Origin: Hirsutella rhossiliensis | Lineage: Eukaryota; Ascomycota; Sordariomycetes; Hypocreales; Ophiocordycipitaceae | Reading direction: 5' to 3' | Assembly (NCBI RefSeq): GCF_020360975.1 | Contig: NW_025408678.1 | Coordinates: 992,001-1,056,000, forward strand | Length of the DNA stretch: 64,000 nucleotides | Part shown: positions 1 to 10,805 of the stretch, in pieces | Layout: each line of letters opens with the position of its first letter | How positions within the stretch are numbered: the stretch's first letter is position 1 | Notes under the pieces: model-generated | Told to the model about the DNA's origin: nothing | What the model saw: the letters and a program-made list of their open reading frames with translations, nothing else | Database searches by the model: none | Program-made: the position numbers and the translations under genes

Positions 1-3000
1 TAGAACTTACTTTTCTTTAGTTTAACTAGTAACTTTATATTTTAAAGTATACGGAGTACCTTATAGATATATTCCTTATATTCTTCTAAGGTATCTAAGA
101 AAATTAAGATATTATCTAAGTATACTACTATAAAGATATCTAAGTATTTATATAGGATATTATTAATTATCTATTAAAAGGTAGCTAGTATTTTTATAAG
201 TCTAAATAGTATTACTAGATATTCGAATAGTTTAAATTTTATTTTAAAGGCTATTATCTATTTATATCCCTTTTTTACGCGTATTAAGTTATAGGCGCCT
301 TTAAGATTAAGGGCTATAAACCATTTTTTACTATATAATCGATCTTATAGTTTTAATATAAGCGGTAATAGTATTCGGTCCTTTATTATAATATCGTTTA
401 AGCGTCTATAGTTAATAACTAGTTATAGCTTACCGTTTTTCTTTAGAATAAATATAACTAGGTAGCTTACTTTAGATATTAATATTTATATATATCCTTT
501 TTATAGATTCTCGTTAAGGTAGTCGTATAGTATTTATAGTTACTTTTTATTTAGGTTATAGATCTTATAGAACGTTAGCGTTATTTTATCCTTAAGATAA
601 ATTTCGTAGTCCTATTAGCTATATTTAGGTAACCCTATCTTAAGTTCTTCCTTAAAGAGTTTATTATATTTCTAGTATTCTTAAGGGATATTCTTTATTC
701 TTTCTTATAGGCTTTATTCTTTCTTTTAAGAGCTAGTTTCTCTTAACTTAAGCTCTTTATTAATTTATTTAAGGTCTTTCCTTAGAGTAGTAATAACTCT
801 TTAAATCTTCGTATTATATCCTTTATTCTATTTATATCGGATACTAAGTTATATAGCTATATTAGTTAGTATATAGGTCTTATTAATCGATTTTATATCT
901 ACTAATTTAGTTGCTATTTTCTTTTATATCGCTAAAGCCTATAATAATTTACTTAAACGGTTATCCCTTTTATCTTATTTAGTAGCTAAATTATTATAAA
1001 ATTTTACTTTCTTTTAAATCTACTAGTCTTAGAAACTTATATCTTCGTTCTAATATAGCTAGCTAGTTTTCTAGTTAATTAATAGGTTGCTCTCCTATAG
1101 CTATAGAAGCCCTAATATAAGGTTATATTCTTTAATATCTATAATATTAAAGTCGACTTATTTATTATAGCCCTAGATATTAATATTAAGGTAATTAATC
1201 TCTATATTAATAATTCCGTTATTATAGTTAAATACCTCTCCTTTAATATTCGTAAGTTTATATAGATCTTTCTTATATCTCTATATAAGTTAGTAATAAT
1301 TAACGGCTTTAAGTAAAACGTAATTACTTATCGCGCTATAGTTTAAAAGTATATATATATAATATCCCGCGATTTAAATATCTAATATTATTTAGTTACT
1401 ATAGCTTACCGTTACTATATATAAGGTCCTTAAATCTTATTATATCGTGCTAGTCTATAGCTCTTTTATAGATAGCGTACCTTATTTTTTACTTAGTCCT
1501 TATTTATTTTATTTAAGTATTCTTCTTTAATTTATTATTAATATCGTTTCTTTATATTTTCGTCGTATAGTATTATATTAGGGCTTAAGAGACTAATTTC
1601 CTATAGCTAATTAAAGATTTCTTATTTCTTAACGCTATATCGTTTATATTATACGGCTTTATAGTTAATTATATACTATACTTTATAATTTTATTCGTTT
1701 TTATACTAAAGGTTAAGTTTTCGTTTAGCGTCTTTTTATTTTTTATATAGTATTTCTATATTAATTTTTCCTTAGTCGAATATAGCTTATAGCCTTTATA
1801 TATATTACTAATAATCTTTTAGTATACCGTTATATCGTTTATACTATACTTATACTTTTTTATATTTATAAACTTTATAGTTTAGGTATATATATTTATT
1901 AAAATCTTCTTTATTATATTTAACTTATTACGTAAATCTTTAGAAGATTAAGGGTTTAGATACCTTAAAGCGAGTAGCGTTATACTATTCCTTTATTTTA
2001 GCGTCTTTTTATTTTTTATATAGTATTTCTATATTAATTTTTCCTTAGTCGAATATAGCTTATAGCCTTTATATATATTACTAATAATCTTTTAGTATAC
2101 CGTTATATCGTTTATACTATACTTATACTTTTTTATATTTATAAACTTTATAGTTTAGGTATATATATTTATTATAATCTTCTTTATTATATTTAACTTA
2201 TTACGTAAATCTTTAAAAGATTAAGGGTTTAGATACCTTAAAGTAAGTAGCGTTATACTATTCCTTTATTTTAGCGTGTTTATAGATTTTATATATCTCC
2301 GAAAGATATCTCGTTAATAAACTATAATTATCGTAGCATTTAAGTAGTATACTATAATTAGGTTCTAATAATATAACTTAGTCGTTTAAGTAGCGTTAAT
2401 TAATTTTTTAGTAGTTTAGTTCTATACTTAAGTAGGGTTTCGAAAGTACTTATCCTTTAAACCTAACTAAGAAGGCATTATATCGTGCCTTTATCTAAAA
2501 GTATATTATATAATCTAGGTAAACATATAATATCTATAAAATATACTTATAATACTTATAAGTAAGTAGTATTTATAGATTATCTTTAAATTCTCCTTAT
2601 AATTACTATTCTTATTATAGAGCTATAAAGGTATTAACTATAGCGATAGCTATAGTATAGTCTCCTCCGCGTAGTACTAGTTAATATCGAATTAATATAG
2701 CTTATTAGTTTTCTATAAGAATTTAAGGTATTTATTAGGTTCTAATTTTAAGTATTTCTTTAAATTCTTCGAAGTATAAAGCGTATTTTCTAATTATAGC
2801 ATTTTCCCTTAGTAGTAAGGGTAGTAGTATAAGTTCGTTCTTATCTTCCGTTTCTCTAGGTATTTCTTATTTTTTAAAGCTTATATCGTTAATACTTCGT
2901 TATTCCTCTTTAGGTTATTATTTAAGTTTCGTAAGTATTAGGGCTATATCCTTATCTTCTTTATTATATTATTTATAGACTACCTATTACTATTATCGAT

Positions 3001-4374
3001 TTTTATTTTATATATCTTCTTAGAATTATTTACTATACTTCTTAATCTAATCTTAGGAGACTCCTTTAAGGTAAGGGTATTCTAGTTCTATAAATTTAAC
3101 TTATTTTTATATTTTAAGATCCCTTTATTATATTATTATAAGGGTTTTCTTTAATAGCTTTAGGAACTATTTAGTACTATTTTTATCGCTTAAGTATACT
3201 ATATATTTATCGTTATAGTATATAGTTTAACTAAGGAGTTTATACTTTAGTTCCTATCTATTAATAGCGTTTAAGTATTTCTTACCTTCTAAGGCTAGTA
3301 CCTAGTAGGTTTTCTTCTCTTTATAAGGTTATCTATATTCTTTAGAGTAATATCTAAGTTTCCTATAGTTAAAATACTTTCTTTTACTTTTCTATTTTAT
3401 ATCTAGATCTATCCTACCTAGGTTAGTTATATAAGTATAGGTAATAGGAGTTTCGCGCTTTTTCTTATAGTTAGCGTATTGGTTAAAGTTATTCCTATAA
3501 AAAGGGTTTTAGTTTCCTCTTTCTTATTTCTTTTCTTAGTATCGCGTATACTATCTATTATCGATTTATACTACTATAGTAATATAGTCTAAGAGGTTAT
3601 TAGGTCGATTTTCCTTATAAAGCTCGTCCTTAACTTCTTCTTTAAGCCTATTATAGAATCGTAATATAAGAGGTTTATCGTCCTAATTAAGCTTTAAGGT
3701 AACTTAACGGAACTTTATAGTATAATCTAATACTAAGATCCTTTATTAGAGTTCTTAAAGTTTCTATTTAGCTTTTCGTTCCTCGTTAGTTATTCTAAAT
3801 ACCTTTATAATAGCTTCTTTGAATCCTTAGAAACTAGTAAAGACTTTATCTATCTTAATATCTTATCGCGCTAGTTAATTATCGAGAAAGTCCCTTATAA
3901 TAGGTCTAAACTAAGCGAGTACTATTCTAAATAAATAATTTCCTATATAGAGTACCTTTTCGACTAGGTCTAAGAGTTTAATAAGGTAAAACTAGTAGTA
4001 GGCTTTAAGTTAAGTAAGAAAGTCTTAAAGCGTGCTATAAGTACCGTTAAATAGTCCTAGCTATTTTAGTTTAACTACTTCTTTAAGGTCCTTAACTTAT
4101 CTATTACCTCCTCCGTTCTTAAGTAACTATACCTTATATCGAAGGGTAATAATCTCGCGTATTATATCCTAAGGCGATATAGTAGCTCTAGAGTTAGTTA
4201 ATCTAGCTTACTATATAGGTATATTAATAGTTACGATATTGCTTAAAGTAACGTAGTATTATACTAAATAAGAGCTTTTAACGTATAACGACTAGTATTA
4301 TTCTTAAGGGATAAACCTATTAAGGGGTTTATATTAGTAGATATAATAGGGCGTAGTCTAAGTAATAATATATA
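1..4374 (-). pseudogene. A1 gag-pol remnant (gag, protease, RT start)
   Basis: Read on the minus strand, this is the RIP-destroyed gag-pol of element A. Gag occupies roughly 4300-2300, the protease-side region about 2300-1000, and RT begins near 700. The window edge cuts inside the RT palm, just after the catalytic box at 111-122, which reads Tyr-Leu-Asp-Asn instead of the YxDD of the family. Stops are TAA and TAG at positions where A2 and related elements suggest Gln or Trp, as RIP predicts. No open frame of useful length remains. RNase H and integrase would lie to the left of the window. The family call is firm, but subdomain limits are approximate because I aligned by eye. Confidence 0.8.
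1728..2273 (-). repeat. 273-bp perfect-period tandem duplication inside A1
   Basis: Two adjacent units, 1728-2000 and 2001-2273, are nearly identical; each starts GCGTCTTTTT, and the third occurrence of GCGT, at 2274, closes the period exactly. The few differences include CGAG versus TAAG in the segment before the unit end, which is a RIP-type transition. Copy A2 has a single unit beside the K1 insertion (34032 onward). The length is 91 codons, so the duplication kept the reading frame. It lies between the Gag zinc knuckle and RT. Confidence 0.9.
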
Positions 4375-4753
4375 TATTACGTTAGTAATAAGTCGGAGGT
4401 TATAGACTATAGACTATAACTAAGTAATTAAAATTAAAGATAAAATCGTAATAAAGATCTATATTAAAAGCTAGAGAGCTATCTATCTAAAGGAGTAAAA
4501 GTAGGTAGCTATATATACCTATAGAGACTATCCTTAGATTACGGTCCTAGCTATAATCCCCTTCGTAGCTTACTATAGCTTACTCGTAAGCTATACTCCT
4601 AAGTAGTAATCTATCTATATAAGGCTTACTTAGCTTACGTATACTCTAGGTAAGCTAAGCCTAAGTAACTTCTCGTCCTAACTATTATTCTAAGCCGCCT
4701 TATTATATAAACGTAGCCGGCTCTCCTATAGCCTACTAACCGTAGTCGTAATA
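4375..4753 (-). repeat. 5' LTR of A1 (379 bp)
   Basis: Read on the minus strand it begins TATTACGACTACGG and ends CGTAATA, that is TGTTACG...CGTAACA before RIP, giving a 7-bp terminal inverted repeat. The A2 LTR (25295-25673) has the same ends and exactly the same length. The right border is where similarity between A1 and A2 stops and B1 sequence begins. Confidence 0.88.
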
Positions 4754-7700
4754 GTAGACTAGTACCCCCTTCCGCTTATAAGAGAGATACTCTATAACCT
4801 AGTAAAGGCAAAGTAGTTTATAAAGCTCGACGTTATTAAAGCGTTTTATAAGGTATAAATAATATATAAGGAAGAGTAAAAGATAGCATTTTATATAAGA
4901 TATAGCTTATTTAAGTAAATAGTTACCCCCTTTAGCTTAGTAGGTGCCTTAGCTATGTTTTAATATTATATTAACTAAGTACTTAAGGGTTTCCTTAATA
5001 AGTTTACGTTTATATATATAGATAATATTCTTATTTATTTAAGTAAGAGCTATAAAGACTATATATGAAAGGTATAAAAGGTACTAAACCGCTTAGCGGA
5101 GTATAGCTTATACTTAGACCTAGATAAATATAAATTTAGCGTTAAGCGTATTAAATACCTTAGCTTTATTATTATCGCGGGTATAAGTATATAAGCGGAC
5201 CTAGCTAAGATTTAAGCTATCCGCGACTAAGTAACCTTAATATTATAATAAAGTATATAGAGCTTCCTTAGCTTTACTAACTACTACTAGGTCTTTATTA
5301 AAGAGTTCTTATAAATTATACTACCGCTTAATAAGCTAATAAGGGATAGGGCCCTTTTTTCTTAGGGACCTATATAAGTAGAGGCGTTCTAAGCCTTAAA
5401 GGACTTATTTTTATAGGCCTTAGTACTACTATAATAGGACTTTAATAATCTATTAACTATAGAAGTAAACTATAGCGGCTATATACTTAAGGGAATCCTA
5501 TCTTAAAAAGTAAAAGAGTAAAGGAGGCTAGTAGCGTTCTACTTATATAAGCTTACTATAATAGAGAGGAATTACTTAATCTATAATAAGGAGATATTAG
5601 CGATTATTAGCTACCTTAAGTAATAGTAAGTAGAGCTCTATAGCTATAAGAGCTTTAAGATCTTTATAGACTATAAGAACCTTAAATACTTTATAACTTA
5701 ATAGTATCTCTTAAAGCGTTAAGCGTGCTAAGTAAAGTATCTCTTACGCTTTTAGTTTTATATTAAGTATAAACTAAGTAAGGAGGCTATAGTCTTAGAT
5801 ACCCTCTTATAAAGAGAGTAAGACCGGCCTACCTTTATAAACCTTAATATATAAGATATATAGATAATCCTAGATAAGGCGCTCTAGACTTACCTTAGCG
5901 CTACTTTATTAAGGGTAGAGGGTAACCCCCTAAGAGCGGCCGGGGTCCTAGCCCCCCCTAAGGGTATACTTAACGTCCCTTAGCGTATCTTTTAAGATAA
6001 AGAGCTCTAATACCTATAAGACTAGCTAGTAGTAAAAGATAGTATATATATAAGCGTACGCCGCGCTATAAAGGTAAGGGCGCGCTTACTTAACCGCGGC
6101 CTTAGGTTAAAAGTCTAAGTAAGCGACTACTATATTAACCTTTATAACTACCTTTATTATAAGGGTAAGCTATAGGTCTTAGGCGCGCCGGCGATAATAA
6201 AAGCTATAGCTAGGGCGGCCCTTTTAAAAGTTAAGGAGCGAGATAAGTTAAGAGGGTAGATTATATAAATAATTTATAACTTAAGCGTAACTAGCTATCT
6301 TAGCTATAAGGGTATACTAGTAGCGATTAGCTAGGACTTTTACTAGCCGCTTATAGTACTATATATCTACTATTTCCCTTATAACTATAATATCTATAGC
6401 CGCTTAAAGATCTAGTAAGCGCTTAAGAAGGGGCTATTAAAGTTACTATTAGTCTTTAACCGGTTTTATATATATATATAGATAGACTTTATTATAGACC
6501 TCCCCTTTATAGTAGGCGGTAACTATAATCTCTAGGTAATAAAAGACCGTTTAAGGAAGTAGTACTAAAGCTAATACTATTTATAAAAGTAAAGGCTTAC
6601 GCTAAGCACTTCCTTTAATACTATACTTACTTCTATTAATAGCTAGCTTTAATTACTAGTAATAAGGGCATTAATTAAACTAGCTGCTTTTAATAGTACC
6701 TCTATAAGCTACTTTAAGTTACTTAGTTACTAAGTACAGCTTACTACCTATAGACTAATAAAGGGCTTAAATAATTTAACTAAGAAGTCTAAGCTTACCT
6801 TTAAAGGGTAATAGCCTATAACTAAGTAGACTAAGATAAATAGCTTCCTATAGCTTAGATAGCGCTTAATAGTAGGTCGAACTTATCTATTAATATATCC
6901 CCTTTCCTCGCGCTATATAGGTTTAAACCGCTATTAGTATAGCCTATTACTATAGATATAAGTATAGAGCGCTACCTAGCTAGCTCCTTAAAAGGTAGGA
7001 TATCTACCTTTATATAGAAGCTATAATAAGTTATAGAATTCTATTAATCCTTAATAGTATTTACTACCTAAGACTAAGAGTGGTAAGCTAATAAGTCGCG
7101 GGATCTTATAAATAGGTTCGCGGTAAGGGATAAGGTCTAGCTAAACCTCTATAACTATAGGTTAACGAGGCTAAAAAAAAAGCTTAACTAGCTATATACT
7201 AAGTATATAGTAAAGAGGGTGCTAAGTCTATAGACTATAGAGCTAAAGGGGCTGCCCTTTAATATCTATAGTATAATTAACGTCGACCTTTTTTATCGCG
7301 CCGCTATAGACCCCTTACTAAGCTAAGAGATAGCGGATCCTTAACTAGCTACTATCCTTATTAAAGGGGAGGAGGAGTTCTTAGTAAAGGAGTTATAAGT
7401 AGCCTATTAAAAGAATATAGGCTATAGTAAGAGGTATAAAGTCCTTATTAAGTAGCGCGGCTACTAAGACCTAATATAAGAGCTAGCTTTTAAGTTTAAA
7501 AGCGCGGTAGCTTTAAATAAGTTTAAGGCCCTTTATAAGCTAGAAAAGGGAAATAATAGCCTAGTAAGAAAAGCTACCCCTTTATTAGTAAAGTAGTTAA
7601 TACCTTAAGATATAAGGGAGACTATACCCTACCCCTAAGGAAGTAGTAGGGCACTAGGCCTATAGCGGTTACTATATTAATATAAGCTATAGTTATATAT

Positions 7701-7800
7701 TATAGATACCGCGACTATAGATAATAAGTAGGGTATACTTAGGTTAGCGGTAGTATAAATAAATCGTATTAGCCTTTATAGGCGCGCTTAAAGGTATATA
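4754..7800 (+). pseudogene. B1 pol remnant (RT, RNase H, integrase)
   Basis: RT starts interrupted just upstream of the palm. The stretch that reads K-L-D-V-I-K-A-F in Ty3/gypsy elements lies near 4820-4860, and the catalytic box at 5025-5036 reads Y-I-D-N. RNase H follows at about 5450-5750 and the integrase core at about 6470-7000, with the first catalytic Asp in the I-D-F motif near 6485. The second Asp position, near 6660, reads Asn. Compared with B2 all blocks are in the same order and spacing. The frame is broken by TAA/TAG at Gln and Trp positions and by the A1 insertion. The coding signal fades near 7700-7800, where the antisense ORF tail meets it head to head. Confidence 0.8.
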
Positions 7801-8491
7801 AACTAAGCCTAGTAAGCTTTCTTTTTTAGTAAGGTCTTAACTATTAAATAGTTATCCTTATCCTCTTCCTTATCCTCCTCCTTATCCTCCTTCTTAGTAT
7901 AAGGCGCGGCCTTAGCCTCGAGGGCATAGATCTAGCCCTCTAGGCTACCTAGCTAAGCGGCGATAGCGGCGGCGTTAAGGACGGTAGCGGCGGCGGCGGC
8001 GGTACTAGTAGTAGTAAAAGCGGCGGCGGTAGAGGTAGCGAGGGCAGCTAGGGCGGCGGCGACGATGCCCTTAAGAGAGAGAGAGTTAGCGCTATAGAAA
8101 GTATAGGAAAGGGAGCTTATATACTTAAGCACGAGGGCGGCGCGCTTAAGGAACTATAAGTTATAGTAGGCGGCGGCGGTAGTAGTTAAGGCGCGCTTAG
8201 CCTTATTTTAGTCCTTACCTAGCTCCGCGGCGCTCTAAGCCGCGGTAGTATAAGTAAGGATAGGCGGCGTAACCTTATAAGCGCGGCTAGCTTAAGCGTA
8301 TAAGAAGTAGCTACCTTAAGGGCGGCCGGCCTAGTTAGTATAAAGGAGGTATTATAAAGTATACTATATATAAGGGGAATCGCGGGTAGCGCCCTAAGCT
8401 ATAGTATACTTATACTAATATAAGGAGTTAGTAATACCCTTAAGAATAAAGGTAAAGGGGCTTATAAAGAAGGGCGGCGAGGACTTACGCT

Positions 8492-8523
8492 TATTATTAT
8501 CGTTATTATTATTATTATTATCG
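8492..8523. repeat. TTA/ATT trinucleotide tract
   Basis: This is an imperfect trinucleotide microsatellite. On the minus strand it encodes the Asn run of the B1 antisense ORF. Confidence 0.8.
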
Positions 8524-8624
8524 CGGTAGCTAGTAGTAGAGAGTATAGCGGGGGCGGCGGTAGCGCGGGTAGTAAAGTTAACGGCTAAGAAGCTAGGTAG
8601 TAAGTAGCGCGGAGTAGCGGTAGG

Positions 8625-8732
8625 CGCGATTAAGGCAGCGGGGGTAGTAGGTAAGGTAGCGGGCGAGGTAAGGACGCGATTAAGGCAGCGGGGGTAGTAG
8701 GTAAGGTAGCGGGCGAGGTAAGGGCGCGATTA
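8625..8732. repeat. 50-bp direct tandem repeat, two units plus 8 bp
   Basis: Units 8625-8674 and 8675-8724 are identical except for the last base (A versus G), and a third begins with CGCGATTA. The unit is GC-rich and begins CGCGATTAAGGCAGCGGGGG. Because 50 is not a multiple of three, the two units put the antisense ORF in different frames, so either its start lies to the left of the repeat or the repeat arose after the ORF died. Not seen in what remains of B2. Confidence 0.9.
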
Positions 8733-8877
8733 ATAAAGTTATTAATCTTAGTAGAAAAGTAAGATAAAGTAAGGGAGGATATATTAAATTATTTAAATAA
8801 CTAATAAGGGTATAGGTTAGCTTATATATAAGCGGTAGTATATAGCTAGGTACTAGGAGACTTATAGTTATAGTTAT

Positions 8878-8910
8878 AGCTACTACTACTACTAATAATA
8901 ATAATAGTAT
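8878..8910. repeat. CTA then ATA trinucleotide tract
   Basis: Consecutive (CTA)n and (ATA)n runs lie between the antisense ORF and the 3' LTR of B1. They look like an ordinary microsatellite, partly transformed by RIP from (CTG/CAA)-like units. Confidence 0.7.
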
Positions 8911-9028
8911 AGTTAAGAAGAAAGAGTAATAGGAGCGCGCTAATAGGTTATTTACCTCCTAACCGCGCGCTAAGGTATAAGATTAACGTTATAAGGGACC
9001 GCTTATAGAGAGAAAGGTAAGGACCTTA

Positions 9029-9226
9029 TATAAGGGTATTTACCCTTAATATAGGTCTAGGTATTAGCTTAGACCTTAGCCGATAGTATTATAGGGTAAG
9101 GTAAGCTATATATATAAACGCGTTTTTAGTAATAGTAAGCGTAGCGTATAGTTAGATCCTATATAGCTTATTATTATAATATAATAAAAGGCACTTATAG
9201 TATAACCCTCTACCTACCTTATAATA
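9029..9226 (+). repeat. 3' LTR of B1 (about 198 bp)
   Basis: It begins TATAAGGGTATTTA and ends ACCTTATAATA, matching the ends of the B2 LTRs (TATAAGAGTCTTTA ... TATAATA). The internal block CCTATATAGCTTATTA is shared with B2. A purine-rich stretch just upstream (9008-9023) is the likely polypurine tract. Confidence 0.72.
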
Positions 9227-10035
9227 TTAAGGTAGGGATCCTATCTTAAGGTTACTTAAGGAAAGGCTATTTAGTTTAGATAAAGAGCTTAATTTAGTTA
9301 ACGCTTAAGGTAATAAAGGTCTAAGCTTATTCTTAATTCTTATTAGTATAATTAAATAGTTAAGGGTTTTTTTAAGGAGGAGCTTTATAAAGAAACCGTA
9401 TATAGCTTAAGCGATTAGGTTAGGTTACTTTATAAGGGTAGCTAGCGTAGTTAGCTCTTTTCTCGCTCTCCTTATTATATAAGCTAGTTCTATATCTCTT
9501 TAAAGTAATAGTTTCTATTTACTAAGCCTATCTTAAAGGTTAACTACCTTTAAGACTTCTTAAAGGTTTTATTTTTCTTAATCTCTTAAAATAATATAGT
9601 TATATTAGTAAATCCGTTTATACTTAAGAATCTTTATAAGAAAGACTTTACTAAAAGTTATTAAACCTTAATTAAATAGTATCCTTTATAGTTATTTAAC
9701 CTTATTATTAAACTACTAAGAAACTCTACTACCTTATAATATCGCTTATATATAAATAAGTTTATTTACTATAATAGCTTAAATTCTATATATTAGCCTA
9801 TCGATATAGCTTTTTATACTTATCTTTTTATCTAGCTTAAAGAATTATTAATCTTAGTATAAGATTTTATTTATTTATAAGCCTTCTTATATTACCTTAT
9901 ACCTTTACTTTAGAATTGCTTTAACCTTTAAGTATTACTATTTAATTATCTTAAGGTATAGCCTAACTATACTTTTAACTTAGTATTAGATTATTATTAA
10001 GGCTAAGTAGCTATATTCTTACTTTTCTTACTAAG
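9227..10035. other. Unassigned RIP-saturated DNA, left part of the B2 target
   Basis: This 0.8-kb stretch has no LTR or retroelement motif that I can recognise. Once B2 is removed it is continuous with 39639-42743, because the CTAAG target duplication brackets B2. On the minus strand there are Lys/Asn/Ile-rich runs that could continue a broken ORF from 40516-39639, but stops are too dense to be sure. It is as strongly mutated as the elements, so it was itself repeated in the genome or lay close enough to repeats to be mutated by spreading. Confidence 0.4.
10031..10035. repeat. Target-site duplication of B2, left (CTAAG)
   Basis: CTAAG directly precedes the 5' LTR and recurs at 39634-39638 directly after the 3' LTR, 29.6 kb away. 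This fixes both ends of B2. Confidence 0.9.
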
Positions 10036-10221
10036 TATAAGAGTCTTTAACTATTATAAGTAATAAGCTTAGGCTATAGCTTAAGCTATATAGTTATATA
10101 TAGAGGGCCGGATCCTATATATATAAGGGCGGGCTAGCCGTATATAAAAGAGCTCTATATAGCTTATTAATATTATCCTATAAATAGCACCTATATATAT
10201 ACCTCTGCTTACTCTATAATA
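10036..10221 (+). repeat. 5' LTR of B2 (186 bp)
   Basis: It begins TATAAGAGTCTTTAACTATT and ends CTCTATAATA, aligned along its full length with the 3' LTR at 39448-39633. It contains the block GGGCCGGATCC followed by a TATA-rich run (TATATATATAAGGG) that could be a core promoter. The original ends would have been TG...CA. Confidence 0.9.
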
Positions 10222-10805
10222 GTATAAGCTATTAACTAATAGATCTAATAAATATCTCTTTAAAAAGGGTGCTACTTCTTTAAGGGAGTACCCCGCTACC
10301 CTTTAAGCGGATAGAAAGTATTATAGCTATCTTAAAAGCGATTAAAAGCATAATAGCTAGTAAGAAGAACGAGGTTCTCGCTATACTAAGGGAGCCGTCT
10401 ACGAGACTAGTATTAACCCTTATAACCTTAGTAATACCGGTTATAGCGGCGGTACTATTAATATAGAAGCTACTTTCCTAGCCGACTTAGGATAGTAAGC
10501 TTAAGTCCTTCTACTTCTTCCTTAGCTAGCTATAAATAAAGTTTATAATAAATAAGAAATAGGGCCTAAATAGCTATTATAATATAGCGTGGTATTTACT
10601 CCTTTATACGCTACTAAAGCCTTAAATATAGCGGATCTTTAGATTCTAAGATAAGGGCGGCCTTAAAAGTAAACGCGACCTATAAGACTTCTTTTAATAC
10701 CTTATATATACGTTTAGTAACGTATAGGAGTAGGAGAAGGCATAGGATAGGCTACGGACCCTTAAGTAAAGGGATAGGTAGACCTTTAGTAAATTCCTCC
10801 CTAAC
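10222..10805 (+). pseudogene. B2 gag, first part (interrupted by C1)
   Basis: This is the start of the B2 gag region, lying between the 5' LTR and the C1 insertion and continuing at 20562 with the C1 target duplication CTAAC at the seam. The frame shows scattered capsid-like aromatic and leucine codons with RIP stops. I do not recognise a start codon, and no tRNA-complementary primer site is clear just after the LTR. It is placed as gag from its position and from the CCHC knuckle that follows in the second part. Confidence 0.6.
10801..10805. repeat. Target-site duplication of C1, left (CTAAC)
   Basis: CTAAC lies directly before the C1 5' LTR and again at 20557-20561 directly after the 3' LTR. 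Confidence 0.93.

Larger units (their letters stand above)
1..4753 (-). mobile_element. Ty3/gypsy element A, copy A1 (3' end outside window)
   Basis: This is a minus-strand LTR retrotransposon whose 5' LTR lies at 4375-4753 and whose 3' half runs off the left edge. It is assigned by collinear similarity to copy A2 (25295-27781 plus 34032-36974) and by Ty3/gypsy order: gag, then protease, then reverse transcriptase. It is inserted in the RT gene of B1, which resumes at 4754; the putative 5-bp target copy on this side is GTAGA, and the other copy is outside the window. It is saturated with TpA and is a fossil. Compared with A2 it carries an additional 273-bp tandem duplication. Confidence 0.88.
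7800..8760 (-). pseudogene. Antisense ORF of element B, copy B1 (unknown function)
   Basis: Reading the minus strand from about 8760 to 7800 gives one frame of some 300 codons broken only by TAA/TAG at RIP-type Gln/Trp positions. In order it contains a Pro/Ala/Thr-rich start, an Asn-rich run (encoded about 8490-8525), a Tyr/Ala-rich middle, a long Ala-rich stretch (8000-8080), a short heptad segment with LGSLEGQIYALEAK-like spacing (7920-7960, the Gln inferred from TAG), and a Lys/Glu/Asp repeat of the type KEEDKEED near the end. The same tail architecture occurs in B2. The start is uncertain: an ATA near 8757 is one candidate, or the frame may extend to the LTR edge at about 9028. I recognise no family. 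It converges on pol, an arrangement reported for antisense ORFs in some plant Ty3/gypsy lineages. Confidence 0.62.
4754..9226 (+). mobile_element. Ty3/gypsy element B, copy B1 (5' part outside window)
   Basis: This is a plus-strand element whose LTR, gag and protease lie beyond the left edge, on the other side of the A1 insertion. What remains is RT from the palm onward, RNase H, integrase, a convergent antisense ORF and the 3' LTR (9029-9226). It is collinear with B2 (22130-25294 and 39192-39633) but clearly diverged, so the two are different members of one family. Its GC content is uneven: the antisense ORF region (7890-8700) is locally GCG-rich while pol is TpA-rich. The right flank, 9227 onward, is not recognised. 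Confidence 0.85.

Noticed and set aside
1..4374. Extreme TA richness suggesting mitochondrial or plasmid DNA
   Set aside because: The bias is specific to loss of CA/TG with CpG kept, and the sequence aligns with nuclear Ty3/gypsy elements.
7858..7895. CCTTAT/CCTCCT tract as a possible promoter pyrimidine stretch for pol
   Set aside because: On the minus strand it encodes the Lys/Glu/Asp tail of the antisense ORF, which explains it better.
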